DNA of 64,000 nucleotides, taken from Zymoseptoria tritici IPO323. Lineage: Eukaryota > Ascomycota > Dothideomycetes > Mycosphaerellales > Mycosphaerellaceae. Location: assembly GCF_000219625.1 (NCBI RefSeq), contig NC_018204.1:248001-312000 (forward strand), written 5' to 3'. Shown here one piece after another: positions 52,501-63,604 of the stretch. The notes under the pieces were generated by a model that did not search any database, was not told the origin of the DNA, and worked only from the letters and a program-made list of their open reading frames with translations. The position numbers were made by a program, and so were the translations under genes. Each line of letters starts with the position of its first letter. Position 1 is the first letter of the stretch.

Positions 52501-53719
52501 CTCTAAGATGTGCTATAGTAAAAGCGTGCACGCTTGGGACTTGTACCTTCCTAAGGCGCTGTATTCAAGCCGAATCCGGGCCTAGTCCGGTTGTGGATAC
52601 AGCCCCTTCTTCCTCTTGTTCGGCTAGCAACCCCAAATACTTGAGGATCATCCGTACCTGCGTCCGATGCAGCTTGAGCCCGAGGATCCTAAATCTAGGC
52701 ATTAAGTGATGCAGAACGCTAGGACGATTGCCGCAGAAAAGCTGCTTGCGAAAGCAGTAAGAGCCGGCGCTATTAGTGGACACACCTTTAAGGAAACTAA
52801 TAGCAAGTTCATCGAGGGAGACTTTGTTCTTGTCTCAAATAAGACCAAGACGAAGCTCTAGCCGACCTTCGTAGGTCCCTTTAAGGTAATTAAGCGAAGC
52901 TGGCTTAGTACGTATACCTTAGAGTCCCACGACGGGTCTGTGGTTAAGCATTAAGTGCATAGTGATCGCCTGATCCGCGCTAACTGTACTAGTTTCAGGG
53001 ACTAGCAGAAGCGCTGTGGACAGGAGATTTCACTTAAGGCCGCTAGCTAGGAGTTTAAGGACTCCTTGCGTAAGGATCTTGCACTTAATCTACGCTTGAG
53101 TTTCTCTACTCTAGCGACTATTCCCAAACAGAAGTGGGACAAGTTGTCTTTATAGCAGCTTAAACGGTTAGGAGCCCTTCGATTCCTTTTAGGGGAGGGC
53201 AAACCTTTAGATTCTTTAAAAACTGACGATTAGCCAAAGTTTTAACACAAGCTTGAACTCGCTGCTAATAAGATCCGAAGGAAGTATAGAGATGTTTCAC
53301 GCGCGAATCGAGACAATGCTAAGGAGGTAGAGAAACTTGAGGCTACTCTCGAGAAGAAACGTCTTAGGGAGCTAAAGAAGTTAGCACCCTTAAGTTAGCC
53401 GGTTATGCATCCGGTAAATGCAGCAGCAACATTAAGGGAAGACGCTTAAGTTAACCCTGTTGCAGCAACTGTTCCTGTCTATACGGAGCCTGTTGTAGAA
53501 GAAACGGAAGAGGAACTACTTGTGATCCCTTCCGAGCTCTAGGAGACTCTACTTAAACCCTAAGGGGAGTCGGGTAATAACGAGGACACTATTGTGGTTG
53601 TGCCCCGTCGACGACCACCCCAGAACACAAGGGAAGCTCCTCGTAATCCTGCGGTGCAGCTACGAAGGAAGCCAACCTTCAAGTCTAAACGAAAGGTTAA
53701 TGCGAGGGCCTAAGTTTGA
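49529..53719 (+). pseudogene. pol: Gypsy pol polyprotein pseudogene (PR-RT-RH-IN)
   Basis: One frame of about 1400 codons. Protease FLFDTRAT near 49695-49720 (the expected Gly of D-T-G reads Arg). A stop-free linker lies at 49766-50350. RT runs from about 50400, with LLVPKLGG, MCVNFRALNNATVKDRFPLPRI and YLDD at 50795-50806. RNase H starts at TDAS near 51267. The integrase zinc region is at 51960-52085. The integrase core has Asn in place of both catalytic Asp residues (INVVGL near 52177; SNNRSNF near 52358) but keeps the Glu (KVEALN near 52462). A GPY/F-like PTFVGPFKV lies near 52862-52890, then a long charged tail to 53719. Confidence 0.85.
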
Positions 53720-53930
53720 TAGATCCCCCGGAGGGTTTTCATTTTATGTTTTTTATACTTAAGGCCAGTCCTCAAGTGCTATCATACATTTATTTCGCGC
53801 TGGCTTTCTAGCGTCGTATCGCATTACATCGTATGCACAGCCTAGCAGATGAGGGGGCTTAGAAAAAAGAAAAACAAGAAAAACAACGCTTTTGGTGCTC
53901 CTGCTTAAGCCTACGAATTTTCTACCGATC

Positions 53931-56258
53931 CTACTTGGACCCGAATTAACCCTTCTTAGCTTGCTCCCTCTTAGCATCTTCTTCCTTCTTAGTAATAAGC
54001 TGCGTCTTAAGGGCTGACATTACCGCCTGCAAGTGCAGCATCTAAGGAGTGATGCCTTGATTAGCCCTAAGACGCACTTAAGCCCGCGAGAGAGCCATCT
54101 AGACGACTTAATATACGGAGTGGCGCTTGTTAAAGCGGTTGCGGTAGAGCTGCTTAATGTGCTCCGTGTACACGCGCGTACGTTAGCTTCCTTAAGGAAC
54201 TATTAGGCCCTCTGCGCCGTATGCTTGACGCCCATTGTTAGCCCGAGGAGCCGTGCTAAAAAACAGGTTCCCCTGGGTAGCGAAACTGCTTAAGGGAAGC
54301 ACTAGCTCGTATACAAGGCGGCCGGAGAAGGTTGGAATTAGGTCGTAATTATTAGTTAAGCCGGTCCGTACTAGTATCAAGGTCTGATCGATAGCGTATA
54401 AGAGCCTCTCTCCTTTATGCATCAGATCTACGAAATCCTCCGCCGCATTATAGAACGGTAGGCTTGGAGATTGACGAGCTGAAGCTAGTGCGTTTCGAAC
54501 CGGAGCTTGAACGGGAGCGGGCATGGTGCTCGGCCGAGGAGGCGGGCCCCGACGAGTACTTAAACTAGGGGGCCCTAGCGCTAGAGTGCCTTGACGATCG
54601 CCTGTCGGGAAGAGGGCGGGGCCAGGCCTAGAGGAACCTTGTTGCCCTGTGCGGAAGAGTGGAGGTGCGTCGGCCGGACGGGTCGTACGCCTAGCTTAAG
54701 GGTTGTCGCGGCGATACATGTTATCTATAGTTATAGGCATTCCTTAGGCGTAGTTCTTAGGAAGCTAGAAGGACAAAGGCCTAGCACCCGGAGACCTACC
54801 GAACCCCCTTAAAGGATCTAAGTAAGGACGCTCTAGCCGCGAAGGAGTAGTGTCCATCTCCTCACGAGCAGACAAAGGACCCCTCAAGTTAGGGGAACGA
54901 GCTGCGACAGCTATTAAGTTAATGTCCTCTATATCGGCGATATTCGTCTAACTAGTAAGGAATAGGTTAAGCAGCTGCGTAACTCTGCCGGATCCAGAAT
55001 CGAAAGGTCTCGGGCTAGAAGGCGTCGGGCTTAAGGGCACTTGGATAGGCTCTTCTGGGAGCGGAATTAAGACTTCCTCCTTAAAGTCTACCTACTCGTC
55101 CTCCGCATCGTTATTACCTTCCTTAGCCTTCGGGTTCCTCTTCTTAGTCCTAGTCTTTCCCTAGAGTTCAGAATCTCTAACCGAACAGCGATCGTAGTAG
55201 TTAGTGTAGCTATAGTTAGCATAGCAGCTAAAGCAGCCTCTACTACTGCGGTATAACTTGAAGGGACTAGCCTTGCGCTTTCCGGACTCGCAGCTACAGT
55301 TGCCTTCTTAAGGGCTGCTACCGAGAGCTTAAGTGAAAAGAGAGACTAGACGCTATTGCTTGCAGGCCCTGATAAGGTAACCGTCCGATTTACGCTAGTC
55401 TAAGCTGCGCAGATCGCCTAGCTTGAACGCTTAAAGTCCATCGATTAAGGCATTAAGTTAGGAAATCGTGAAGGCAGCTAGAAATTGCCGAAGGTACTTG
55501 ATAGGCGCATTCGACACTATAATCAGATAATACATCACTTCCCTTATTTATGCGTCTGTAACCGCGATGCGATTAGAGGCTAGGCTAGGAGTAAGGAGAG
55601 CTTTAAGTCGAGCGCCGACAGAGGCGTGTATAGCAATGCTATTAATGTTTCCTTAAGGGTCGAAGCGATCTAGCTTAGGGTACAAGCTACGAAGATCCGG
55701 AGAGCGGTTAAGGACGTTGCGAGGCATTGTAGGGTCCTAACCTTATGCGGTAGTACGACTCCTCAAGCTACGGCCCTAGTTCGCTAGTTAAGGGTTGCGC
55801 TAAGGGATTTCGTAATTGTTGCTTGTAGGGGTGCGTGTGCCTGGTGGCTTGGACCTAAGGCTTAAGGCAGACATGTTAAGCCTATCGCGATAAGTATCGT
55901 ATGCCGACTTGTGACCGGTGGCTTGTTTATACCCGAATTTGGTGTACTCTATACGGTTACGCCGAGACATAATATTAGGCTGGACGTAGAGTTTCCTTAA
56001 GGCGAACTTGTCTATTAATTCTTAGGTAGCAGCAGCTCGTAACGGCTGCTTCTTGCTGCTTGAGACCGAGCTAAATGCTTGAGTTAACATCCTTGCATCT
56101 AAGTATCTACGCTTAACTGTCTTAATAGCACTTTAAACAGCCTTCGTAGGAGGGAACTTAGGGGCTAGTTTGCGAGGAGACCGGCGGAGCTGCTTGTCGA
56201 CCTTGTCGTCCTTGCTCTTCTCGTCTTTCTTGCGCTTGTCTTCGTTACCCTTCGCCAT
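53931..56258 (-). pseudogene. Extra antisense ORF inside the Gypsy element, unknown function
   Basis: From ATG 56258 (MAKGNEDKRKKDEK, strongly basic) one minus-strand frame can be followed for about 776 codons, broken only by TAA/TAG at places consistent with Gln or Trp. It includes ARMLTQAFSSVSSSKKQ, a RSPDLRSL/YPKLDRFDP region, a Cys-rich patch near 55165-55320 (CSC, then GCFSCYAN and DRCS), the stop-free stretch 54192-54524 (EDFVDLMHKGERLLYAIDQTL), and a Lys/Glu-rich end. It must once have been coding. Its position, opposite in orientation to pol and before the 3' LTR, resembles the extra ORFs of some plant and fungal Gypsy lineages. No family is recognised. Confidence 0.65.
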
Positions 56259-56665
56259 AGCAACTGTTGCTTAAGGTGTGTTGTGATGTTGTGAGGTGTG
56301 GTAATATTAGACTGTGTAAAGGTCCAAGGAAAAGGGAAGGAAAGGGTTGCGGAAGTTAATAAAAGAGAGAGGGTTTGAAAAGAAGAACGTAGTCGCTTTT
56401 GTGCCCTTAGAGGGGCGACCTACTAGTAAATTCGACCATGTGCCAGCAGTTACCAGCTTAAGGCTTGTGATAGTACGTGAATTGGATTATTTACCTGCTG
56501 GAATTAGCTGGACGATTGCACTTGAGCCCTTACCTTCCGAGCAATCACGGACCTCCTAGATTACGCTTGTTTATTCGCGATCACGGACACTTACTTGAGA
56601 GCATTGGCATATGACCTGAGCCTTCAATTAAGGTTGTTACGAACGCTTAAGGTTACGCATTTACC

Positions 56666-56676
56666 AAAGGGGAGGG
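56666..56676 (+). promoter_or_regulatory. Polypurine tract
   Basis: AAAGGGGAGGG immediately 5' of the 3' LTR, the expected primer site for plus-strand DNA synthesis. Confidence 0.85.
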
Positions 56677-56850
56677 TGTTCAAAAACACTAAAAACCTCG
56701 CTCAGGTTTACTTAAACCCTTAAAGCCTCAGGCACCGTTTTACTTGAAGGCTCGTCATTATCATATGACTCGCTCGTTTCAGTTAGTCTATATAGCTTAA
56801 GGGCCTTCGCCCTTATAAATCAGTATCATTCTTTTTCCGCTTTTTGATCA
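56677..56850 (+). repeat. 3' LTR
   Basis: 174 bp, identical in length to the 5' LTR with seven substitutions. Five carry the TpA state in this copy and two in the 5' copy. Followed by CTGG, the duplicated target. Confidence 0.95.
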
Positions 56851-56883
56851 CTGGGCTATTCTTTGGAGGATTGGACTCTCCGT

Positions 56884-56990
56884 CTTGATCACATCCGACT
56901 TGATCACATCCGACTTGACCACATCCGTCTTGACCACATCCGTCTTGACCACATCCCGACTTGACCACCATTCCGACTTGACCACCATCT
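56884..56990. repeat. 15-17-bp minisatellite, about seven copies
   Basis: Units of CTTGACCACATCCGT, with later units lengthened to 16 and 17 bp. It begins about 33 bp beyond the 3' LTR. Read on minus it gives GCGQD repeats in a short frame with no clear start. Confidence 0.85.
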
Positions 56991-57751
56991 CGCCACCTTC
57001 CTCCTCTTCGCCACCTCAGCCGATTCACCGCTGTAGTCTGAACTTTACTTCTTGCTGAAATGCTGGCTCTCGGCTTCCTCGCCTACAACGGCGCATCTTT
57101 GTTCGACTTGACCTCGCCCGCCGACCTCGGCGCGGACGGATAGGATGAACCGCTTGCCCTCGCCCTGCACGTCAGTTAACGTGCAGTGCAACAGATTGCG
57201 TAAGTCCCGCTTTTCGACACCTCAGTCCCTGCTCGACATACCCGCCTCCGCATGACAGCTACCCGAGAGCTGCACTCCGAACTGAACCATGGCCCTTCAT
57301 ACTCCCGAGACTGGCCTCGCGGGTCTATCGAGACAATTCCCATCGCCGAGCCACGCACGCATCGAGACGAGACCTTGCTGGCCGGCAGCTGTGCATCTTT
57401 GGACAACAATTCGCCATACCGATCTGGAACTTGGAAAAGTATCGCATGAGTTGGTACCGAAAAGCGCTCGAACTGCTTGAGCTGGCGACGGAAAACAAGG
57501 TCGAGTCACGCGGGTTGAACCTGACCCACGCAGCAACCGGCAAATATTACACGAATTGGAAGTCGGAGAGCTTCTGCAACGCTTCTCAAAATCTCGGCTG
57601 GGCATCGTTGTGTTCAAGACCATCGACCCGAGCACTTTCAACAGAGGAGAGAGTGCTATGCGGTCCAAAGCGGCATTACCTGTCCTTCCCGCGCAGTAGC
57701 TGCCTCGTTCATGCGGACCTCCAGCCACTCTCTTACCCAAGAAGAATCCAT
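56991..57751. other. No intact gene; protein-like fragments
   Basis: A plus-strand stretch near 57535-57670 reads RQILHELEVGELLQRFSKSRLGI with VVFKTIDPSTFNR, but stops lie on both sides. Probably an old gene remnant of unknown family. Confidence 0.35.
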
Positions 57752-58877
57752 TCATCGCAGTTGTTTGAACCAAGCTCGACGATGAACTTGGCGCACGGAA
57801 AGGACCTGCGGAGTGTTGTTGTGGATCAATGTTGGGTCGTTCGGTCGTGTCGGTCGTTTGGTGGTGATTGGCCTCCCGTCTTGCTCGTCTTCTTCGTCTT
57901 CCTCATATTCCTCCAGACCTTCTTCAACTTCCTCTCGAGGACTTTGTACCGCTTTCCCGTTTATTATGGCCTTCCTTGTCACGTCACGATGGTCGCCTCT
58001 TTATTTCCTCCTCCTCCTTGAAGACGTCTGCAGCCTCGCCCTTCGATTTGCCAATATCCTTGAAATTTAGGGCGATCTCTTCGAATTTGCCAACGTCCTC
58101 TATCGGCGAAGGTAATGAAGCAACTGCTGTGATTGCAGGCAGTGGAGCGCCGTCTGGGAAGGCGACGACTGGTGCAGCGACCGTAGATACCTCGGCGTTC
58201 GGGAGGGAGGTCTTGAATGAAGAGAATTCTTCAACGCAAATAGCTGCTGCTAAGAGCGGTGGACTCCGAGTTCCGTTGAATCGATCTCTGGCGTCGATGA
58301 TGCTCGAGAGTGTCGCTGCTTGGGCGTAGAGGCTAAAGGCGTCGACAGCGGCTGAGTCGTTGCAGAGGGATTCTTGGGTTTGTTAAGGACTGACGAATAA
58401 CAGATAAACACCGAGGCTCTCGAGAGCGTGTACGCCAGTTAGTCTTCGTACTGAATCTTGGAACCCGCTGTGCAGGATATATTCAGCTACATCCTTCGAC
58501 GTGTCTTTTGTGCCCAAAACGTCTCTCCGGTGGCCGAAAGGGTGGTGTGTTGTTACTGTTTGCCTCCATCGAGTCCATTCTCCCAAGTCTTCACGCGCCC
58601 AGGCACGGTGGTCCTGAATGAGATGCGCGCGAGCGCAGAGCGGAGTGGTTCCGGTCGCGATGTCGGCGGTGAATCCTGCAATGTTGCGGGAGCTAGTTAG
58701 GAATAATCGTACCGCCGGAAGATGATTGCAAGGCGTGATGGTGGGATGCGCGGAGGTGCTGGTCGGCAATCGTGGAGGCCGTGAGACGTAGGCTGTCGCC
58801 AGAAAGAATGGGAAGTTCTGGCCGCTGCCCACCTCGATCATCAACGCCTCCACGACCTCTTTACGGCTAATATACAC
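57752..58877 (-). pseudogene. Unrecognised minus-strand gene, interrupted frame
   Basis: The frame 58877-58383 (FPFFLATAYVSRPPRLP.., LFLTSSRNIAGFTADIATGT.., SKDVAEYILHSGFQD) ends in TAA at 58385-58383 and continues in the same phase through TQESLCNDSAAVDAFSLYAQ, LPSPIEDVGKFEEIALNF and FKEEEEIKRR to a TGA near 58005. A further acidic frame (57982-57752, EEVEEGLEEYEEDEEDEQD) could be the last exon. The composition is clearly coding. Either TAA is a CAA-to-TAA nonsense mutation or an intron with a CTTAAC branch site lies there; I found no well-phased splice. Start and family unknown. Confidence 0.4.
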
Positions 58878-59826
58878 TTAGCACGACGACACACAGCGCC
58901 TTCCATGCCCTGGATGAGAGCAGTGTGAACTTCTCGTTCATTATACCCAATACGCTCGACTCACTCAACAACTCATACTCCGACACTCTTTACATGCGCG
59001 AGCGATGAACCCCGACCAGTCCTCTGCATCGTTTGCCTTCAATCTACCAACCCTCCACCTCGTCTCCTTATCAACACCAAATTTACGGGAATTCGAACGA
59101 TGCTTTCGCCGCAAAATTATCGAGTACACACACAAAGCACAGCCAAGGTTGCACGCTTCGCCGAATTTGCTATTTTTCACTGCCCTCCTTTAGCTCTGAT
59201 CTCCTGCTATACTCGGATTGGTCAGTCGCAAATAGCAAATGATAGCAAGATCTTGAATCCGGCGCGATCTACTCCCAAAGAATTGAACGCCGTCAATATC
59301 ACCGCGACTGACGAGTATCCCGGCGTGCAACCCAAATCGTGCGAGCAATTTGGGATCAAGAATTCAGAAATCGAAATCAAAAGGCAGTCAAATGATTCGG
59401 TTGGCTTCTATGCCGCCCAAGCAAGGGATAGAACTACAGCCCGAGTCTGTGCGCAACACGTACACACCCGCGCGCTGACCTTGGGAGGCGAGGCCCACCG
59501 AAAACGCCCGAGAGCGTCGTTGAAGGACCTGGGATTGACATGAATCGATCCATTATGTTCGTTGTTAAACTCTGTGGTCCGTATCAGGCTGAAGTCAAAA
59601 CCTTCTCCCAGCGATGCTCGGATGTCTTGGGGGTCAAAGCAGGTGATGCATTCTTGCTACGCGTTAAGAATTCCACATAAATTCCATATGTACGACCTTT
59701 CGCGTGACTTGAATAAAGGAATCTTATGCACCTTTCTACAAGTGCAGCGTCCTCTCCGCCTAATGCACTTGTCCCAGCGTCCGCACAGAGTTCCTAAAGC
59801 AGCCTCAAGACTAGCACGCTTGCGCG
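58878..59826. other. No gene recognised
   Basis: Short overlapping frames only (59100-59543 plus is the longest, no domain). Confidence 0.4.
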
Positions 59827-60435
59827 ATGCCCCTCGGAAATCCATGGGAGATCGTCTTCTCTTCGAAACCGCTGTACGTCGCAGGAGCACCCGGGTTAGA
59901 CCAAATGAACTGCTTGGATGGCATCGACAGCATCGGCACCGTGACTCCTCATCCCGATGTCTTCGACAACGAAACAGCGCCGCTCATTCTGAGCGTCCCA
60001 CATCCCCCAGCGAACCCCGACGCCATCCACACCTTGGGCACAGACGTGGCTGATCCACCCGCGGCCTTACAAAGCACCTCCTCTCCTCCCGCCAAGCTCA
60101 AGTCTTCAGCCACTACGAGTCCCCAAGCTCGTCACCATCAACCCCATCGTCCAACCTTACCAGTACCCGTTCCAGTCAAACGACAGTCCATCCCAACCAC
60201 CACTTCAGTCGGAACCCGCACAACGAACGCTTGCGACGAAGGTATCGCGGTCCAAGACGGGTCGCACGTGTATACACACCCGGCTGACCTCCTATCTCTG
60301 CAGGTCGATCAAAGACGGTTGCCCTTAATAATACTACCAGGAACTATACCTCGGGTCGTGGAGGACATCCTAGCTCAGCCTGGACGCTGGATGAACTCGC
60401 GGACCTGGCTACGGTCGGCGGCGCGGAGCGAGTAG
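59827..60435 (+). CDS. Hypothetical protein, 202 residues
   Basis: Clean ATG to TAG, single frame. Residues 1-60 are mixed; 60-135 are Pro/Ser/Thr-rich; the C-terminus has LPLIILPGTIPRVVEDILAQPGRW. No domain or signal peptide is recognised, and it may lack exons at either end. Confidence 0.35.
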   Translation: MPLGNPWEIVFSSKPLYVAGAPGLDQMNCLDGIDSIGTVTPHPDVFDNETAPLILSVPHPPANPDAIHTLGTDVADPPAALQSTSSPPAKLKSSATTSPQARHHQPHRPTLPVPVPVKRQSIPTTTSVGTRTTNACDEGIAVQDGSHVYTHPADLLSLQVDQRRLPLIILPGTIPRVVEDILAQPGRWMNSRTWLRSAARSE

Positions 60436-62850
60436 AGGGGAGGAGGATGGGATACTAGTCTGCTCGGAGGGGGAGGGGTTTCTTGTTTGCGCTAGATGGG
60501 GTACAGAAGTGCGGTTTTGGGAAGAGGGTTTCGAGGTAGGATTTGATGTGCCGAGAGGAAGCCGGTAGAGAGTAATGGAACAGAGAAGTGAGTTGTACTG
60601 CATTGTGCTTTTTGGCATGTTGGATATATTCCGACGAGAATGTATGGAAGATTGTGGGTCGGTGGGTGAGCTCTAGAATACCGAAACCTGAAGTCCGCCC
60701 CTGAATCCCCGGCTTGCGGTTTGTGGATGCCCGGGCTTTAGCTTTCAGTCGGACTGTGCGCATAACGGCGAGATCGGAAGTTGGCCGGAGACGGTTGGCA
60801 GTGCGACTAGAGCCGGTGAATGTTTAGATGCTCGGCAGCTAAAAAGACCATGCAGCTCCTTCCACTAGCGGCATGCAGTCAATGCCCACGACTAATTCGA
60901 CATGTACGCGCTGTATCAATCGATGTTGCGTAAGGGCATCCTGGCTGTATGCTGGTTTGACGGCAGAGTGGAGCACCGGACGTCGATGCTGGGCGATGAC
61001 ATTGAGGCGGAGGTGACTGCGCGTTGTGTCGATCGCGGTGTCGGAGCGGTCGCCGGCCATCTCTTTGTTGCTTGCTCCATCTCCGGCTGGTACGCAACAA
61101 GCTGCATTTCTTCAGAGACGCCGAGCTGTGCTGTTGTCGCCACTGCAGTTCTGCTGGACGAGAGGCAGCGATCTCATGAAGCGCGAGGGTGCAATCAAGA
61201 TTATAACTAATCACGAGTTTCTTCATCAGCAATATTCGTGGAGCTCAGTACCGATGTTTTGATGCTCACCACGGGCCGAGAAATCAGGCACACTGACTCG
61301 GGTACAACGCCGTGATTGGTACCGGGAAAGATCGCAAGGCCATGCAGAATTCCATGTTGCGGCCGAGCGTTGGAATTCCTGGCCATGTCTCTGATCTTTC
61401 CGGGTGATCGTCGGCCAACGTATTGTCTCTGCTTCAGATACAACATGGCTGGTGCATAAGCCGCGAAGTCAGCGCCGTAACGAGTCTGCAAACTGCCGCA
61501 CCGCCTTGAGGACATTGGATCGTTGCTGAAGCGAGATCAGTGGTCTCGTCCGATCCGAGCCTTGACCGTGCGACGGCGGACACAGCGATGACCACGCAGG
61601 AGTCCAACTTCCAACGATAGTAATGCTGAGGAGCTGAGGAAGGGTGGCTCCGTTCAACCCTACAGCGATAAGAGAAGACCGCGAGGGAGATTCGTCGACG
61701 ATCGTGCCGGAGGAGTCAAGGGAACTTCGAGAGAACAACAAGAAGCCACTCGGTGCAGACCGCCTGGGGGAAGGGTAGGGCGCTCAGGAGTCCTCGAGCG
61801 CTGTAGAGAAAACCTTCGTCCTTCGCCGGAGATGAAATCGGCACCGGCGGTGCGCTTGGATCGTGCGAGACGTGCATTGCCAATTGACGGATTCGGAATG
61901 TCGTAGTCTGGCGCGGCAGAGGGTTCGAGAGGCAAGGCGAAGCACGCTAGCCAAAGGCAGCATTGCCGAACCTGAGGACCTTGGCGTAGCAAGCGAGCAT
62001 AGGCACAGGTGGGCGCAGGAGCATGATCAATGGTATGGCGCGTAAGCCGCTGATGGGGTGTCATGTTGTTCGCGGAGTGGATGACTGCAGTCGCGTGCGT
62101 CTTTGGCGTATCGAATCGTTGGCATAGTCGAGGCCACCGCCATTGTGCCACGGCGCATGTCACAGCGAAAGATGTATCCGCGGTCACCACTGCATGAGAG
62201 AAGGGTAGTAGCCATCTCTCGCGGTAGTGTGAGGGTCGTGTCGAGGTATCAACATGGGACTGCGCTGTGATGTGGTGGTAAAGATGCTGCGCTTAAGAGC
62301 CACGAACTGGTCCAGCAGAGCTGGTGAAGCGAGCGTCGATTGTCGGTAATCGGACCAGAAGCGGAAATGCGGAAGGTATGGCGGTAATGGTCGGTAGTTC
62401 GCAGCTGGCTAGAGCTACGGTGCGCCGGTTAAGCCGGCACCGGTACCCGACTGGGTGCTCGATAACAGCGTCGGGCGCGATATTGGCAGTTCCGTTCGTA
62501 ATGCCGGCGCGATGGAGCCGCTTAGTACGATCAAATTGAGGGAGACAGGCGAAAGTCGGCGAAGCTGGAAGGACCGTTAACAGCGAAGAACCACCACAGC
62601 CATAAATCCTTGCGACGACGTCGACTTGTCCATCGGTTTTCATCGGAAAAGGCTGCAAAGGTGTGATGGCATCAAATAGAAAATCGCTATCGCGATTGAA
62701 GTTTCGGCGTTCTGTCGTTGGTCTGCAAAGAACCCATAGTCGACAAATGAGTCTCCTTTTGCCGAACCGTTAGGGTGGTGGATGACCGGGTAGTGTCTTT
62801 GATAGATCCGTTGGGAGTTGGACGGCTTCGTGGGGTTGGGACGGCCTTGA
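60436..62850. other. No gene recognised
   Basis: Both strands hold medium-length frames (for example 61660-62190 and 62293-62658 on minus) of ordinary composition but without recognisable domains. They could be fragments of a decayed gene. Confidence 0.4.
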
Positions 62851-63060
62851 TGGTACAGAAACGGAGATCGCTATCGCAAGTGAAGATTCGGCATTCCGTT
62901 GTTGATTCGGCTGGCACGAACGAGCTGCTACTCTGCTGAGGTTCTTCCATTGGAAGGCTGCAGATGGGCGATGGTATGGGACAGAAAATCTGAATCGCGA
63001 GTGAAGATTCGGCGTTCTGTAGCGCCAACAAGCTGCTGCTCTGCTGAGATGCTCTGCGAA
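62851..63060. repeat. Degenerate tandem repeat of about 120 bp
   Basis: Two units, beginning near 62851 and 62971, share GAAGATTCGGC[AG]TTC and CTGCT[GA]CTCTGCTGAG blocks. Further GAAG[AT]TTCGGCG elements occur near 62700 and 63320. Confidence 0.6.
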
Positions 63061-63374
63061 CGGAGACTGCTGCGACCCGCCAACATCTCTGTTCGGAAAG
63101 GAGAACGAGCTGGGTTGAGGAGCGATCTGTTGAGACTGGAAGGACCACGATGTCTTTGCAGTCGTTGATGGATGTGCGTGTGCGCGGGCAATGGCAGGGG
63201 ATCCCGAAAGTGCATCCCGATCTGGGAGAAGAGCTGCACCACCTGGTCGCATTCTTCGATATTTCAGCTGCAAATCACGGTCCTGGACCGTGTTCGTGAG
63301 CTCTCCACATCGCCGGCGCGAGTGAAGATTCGGCGGTCTGTCGTCGCCCTAGTAGGTACCGCCGGGCTACTCTA

Positions 63375-63604
63375 TTAAGATTCCGTATAAGTATCGATTA
63401 GAGGCGCGAATAGTTACGGCTAAAAATACGATAATGTCTTTATAGACACTCGCGGTTCTACTCTTAGTAGAGTAGGCGGATTGTCTAAGGGTATTATAGC
63501 CTTAAGTGTTTGCTACGGGTAGAGGCTGTTAGAACTATATGCCTATCTAGGAGGAGAGGTATAAGATTATCGCTTTCCGGAGTTTCGTAGCACCGGAATC
63601 TTAA
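63375..63604. mobile_element. RIP-mutated relic bounded by an 11-bp inverted repeat
   Basis: TTAAGATTCCG at 63375-63385 is the exact inverse of 63594-63604. The 230-bp interior is TpA-rich and non-coding, unlike its flanks. TTAA at both edges could be a piggyBac-type target or a RIP product; not resolved. Confidence 0.45.

Larger units (their letters stand above)
47366..56850 (+). mobile_element. Complete Ty3/Gypsy LTR retrotransposon, RIP-degraded
   Basis: 9485 bp. Two 174-bp LTRs (TG...CA), the 4-bp target duplication CTGG at 47362-47365 and 56851-56854, polypurine tract AAAGGGGAGGG at 56666-56676 directly before the 3' LTR, gag and pol on plus, and an additional long frame on minus between pol and the 3' LTR. 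The LTRs differ at seven positions, all CpA/TpG versus TpA. Coding parts carry dozens of TAA/TAG at Gln or Trp positions, so this copy is inactive. Confidence 0.95.

Noticed and set aside
47540..56676. Reassigned genetic code (TAA/TAG read as Gln).
   Set aside because: CAA and CAG also occur in the same frames, TGG positions are hit too, and Asp-to-Asn and ATG-to-ATA changes accompany them. RIP explains all of this; intact host genes use normal stops.
57297..57773. 158-codon minus-strand ORF.
   Set aside because: It has no ATG-supported structure, and its composition is that of a shadow of plus-strand protein-like fragments.
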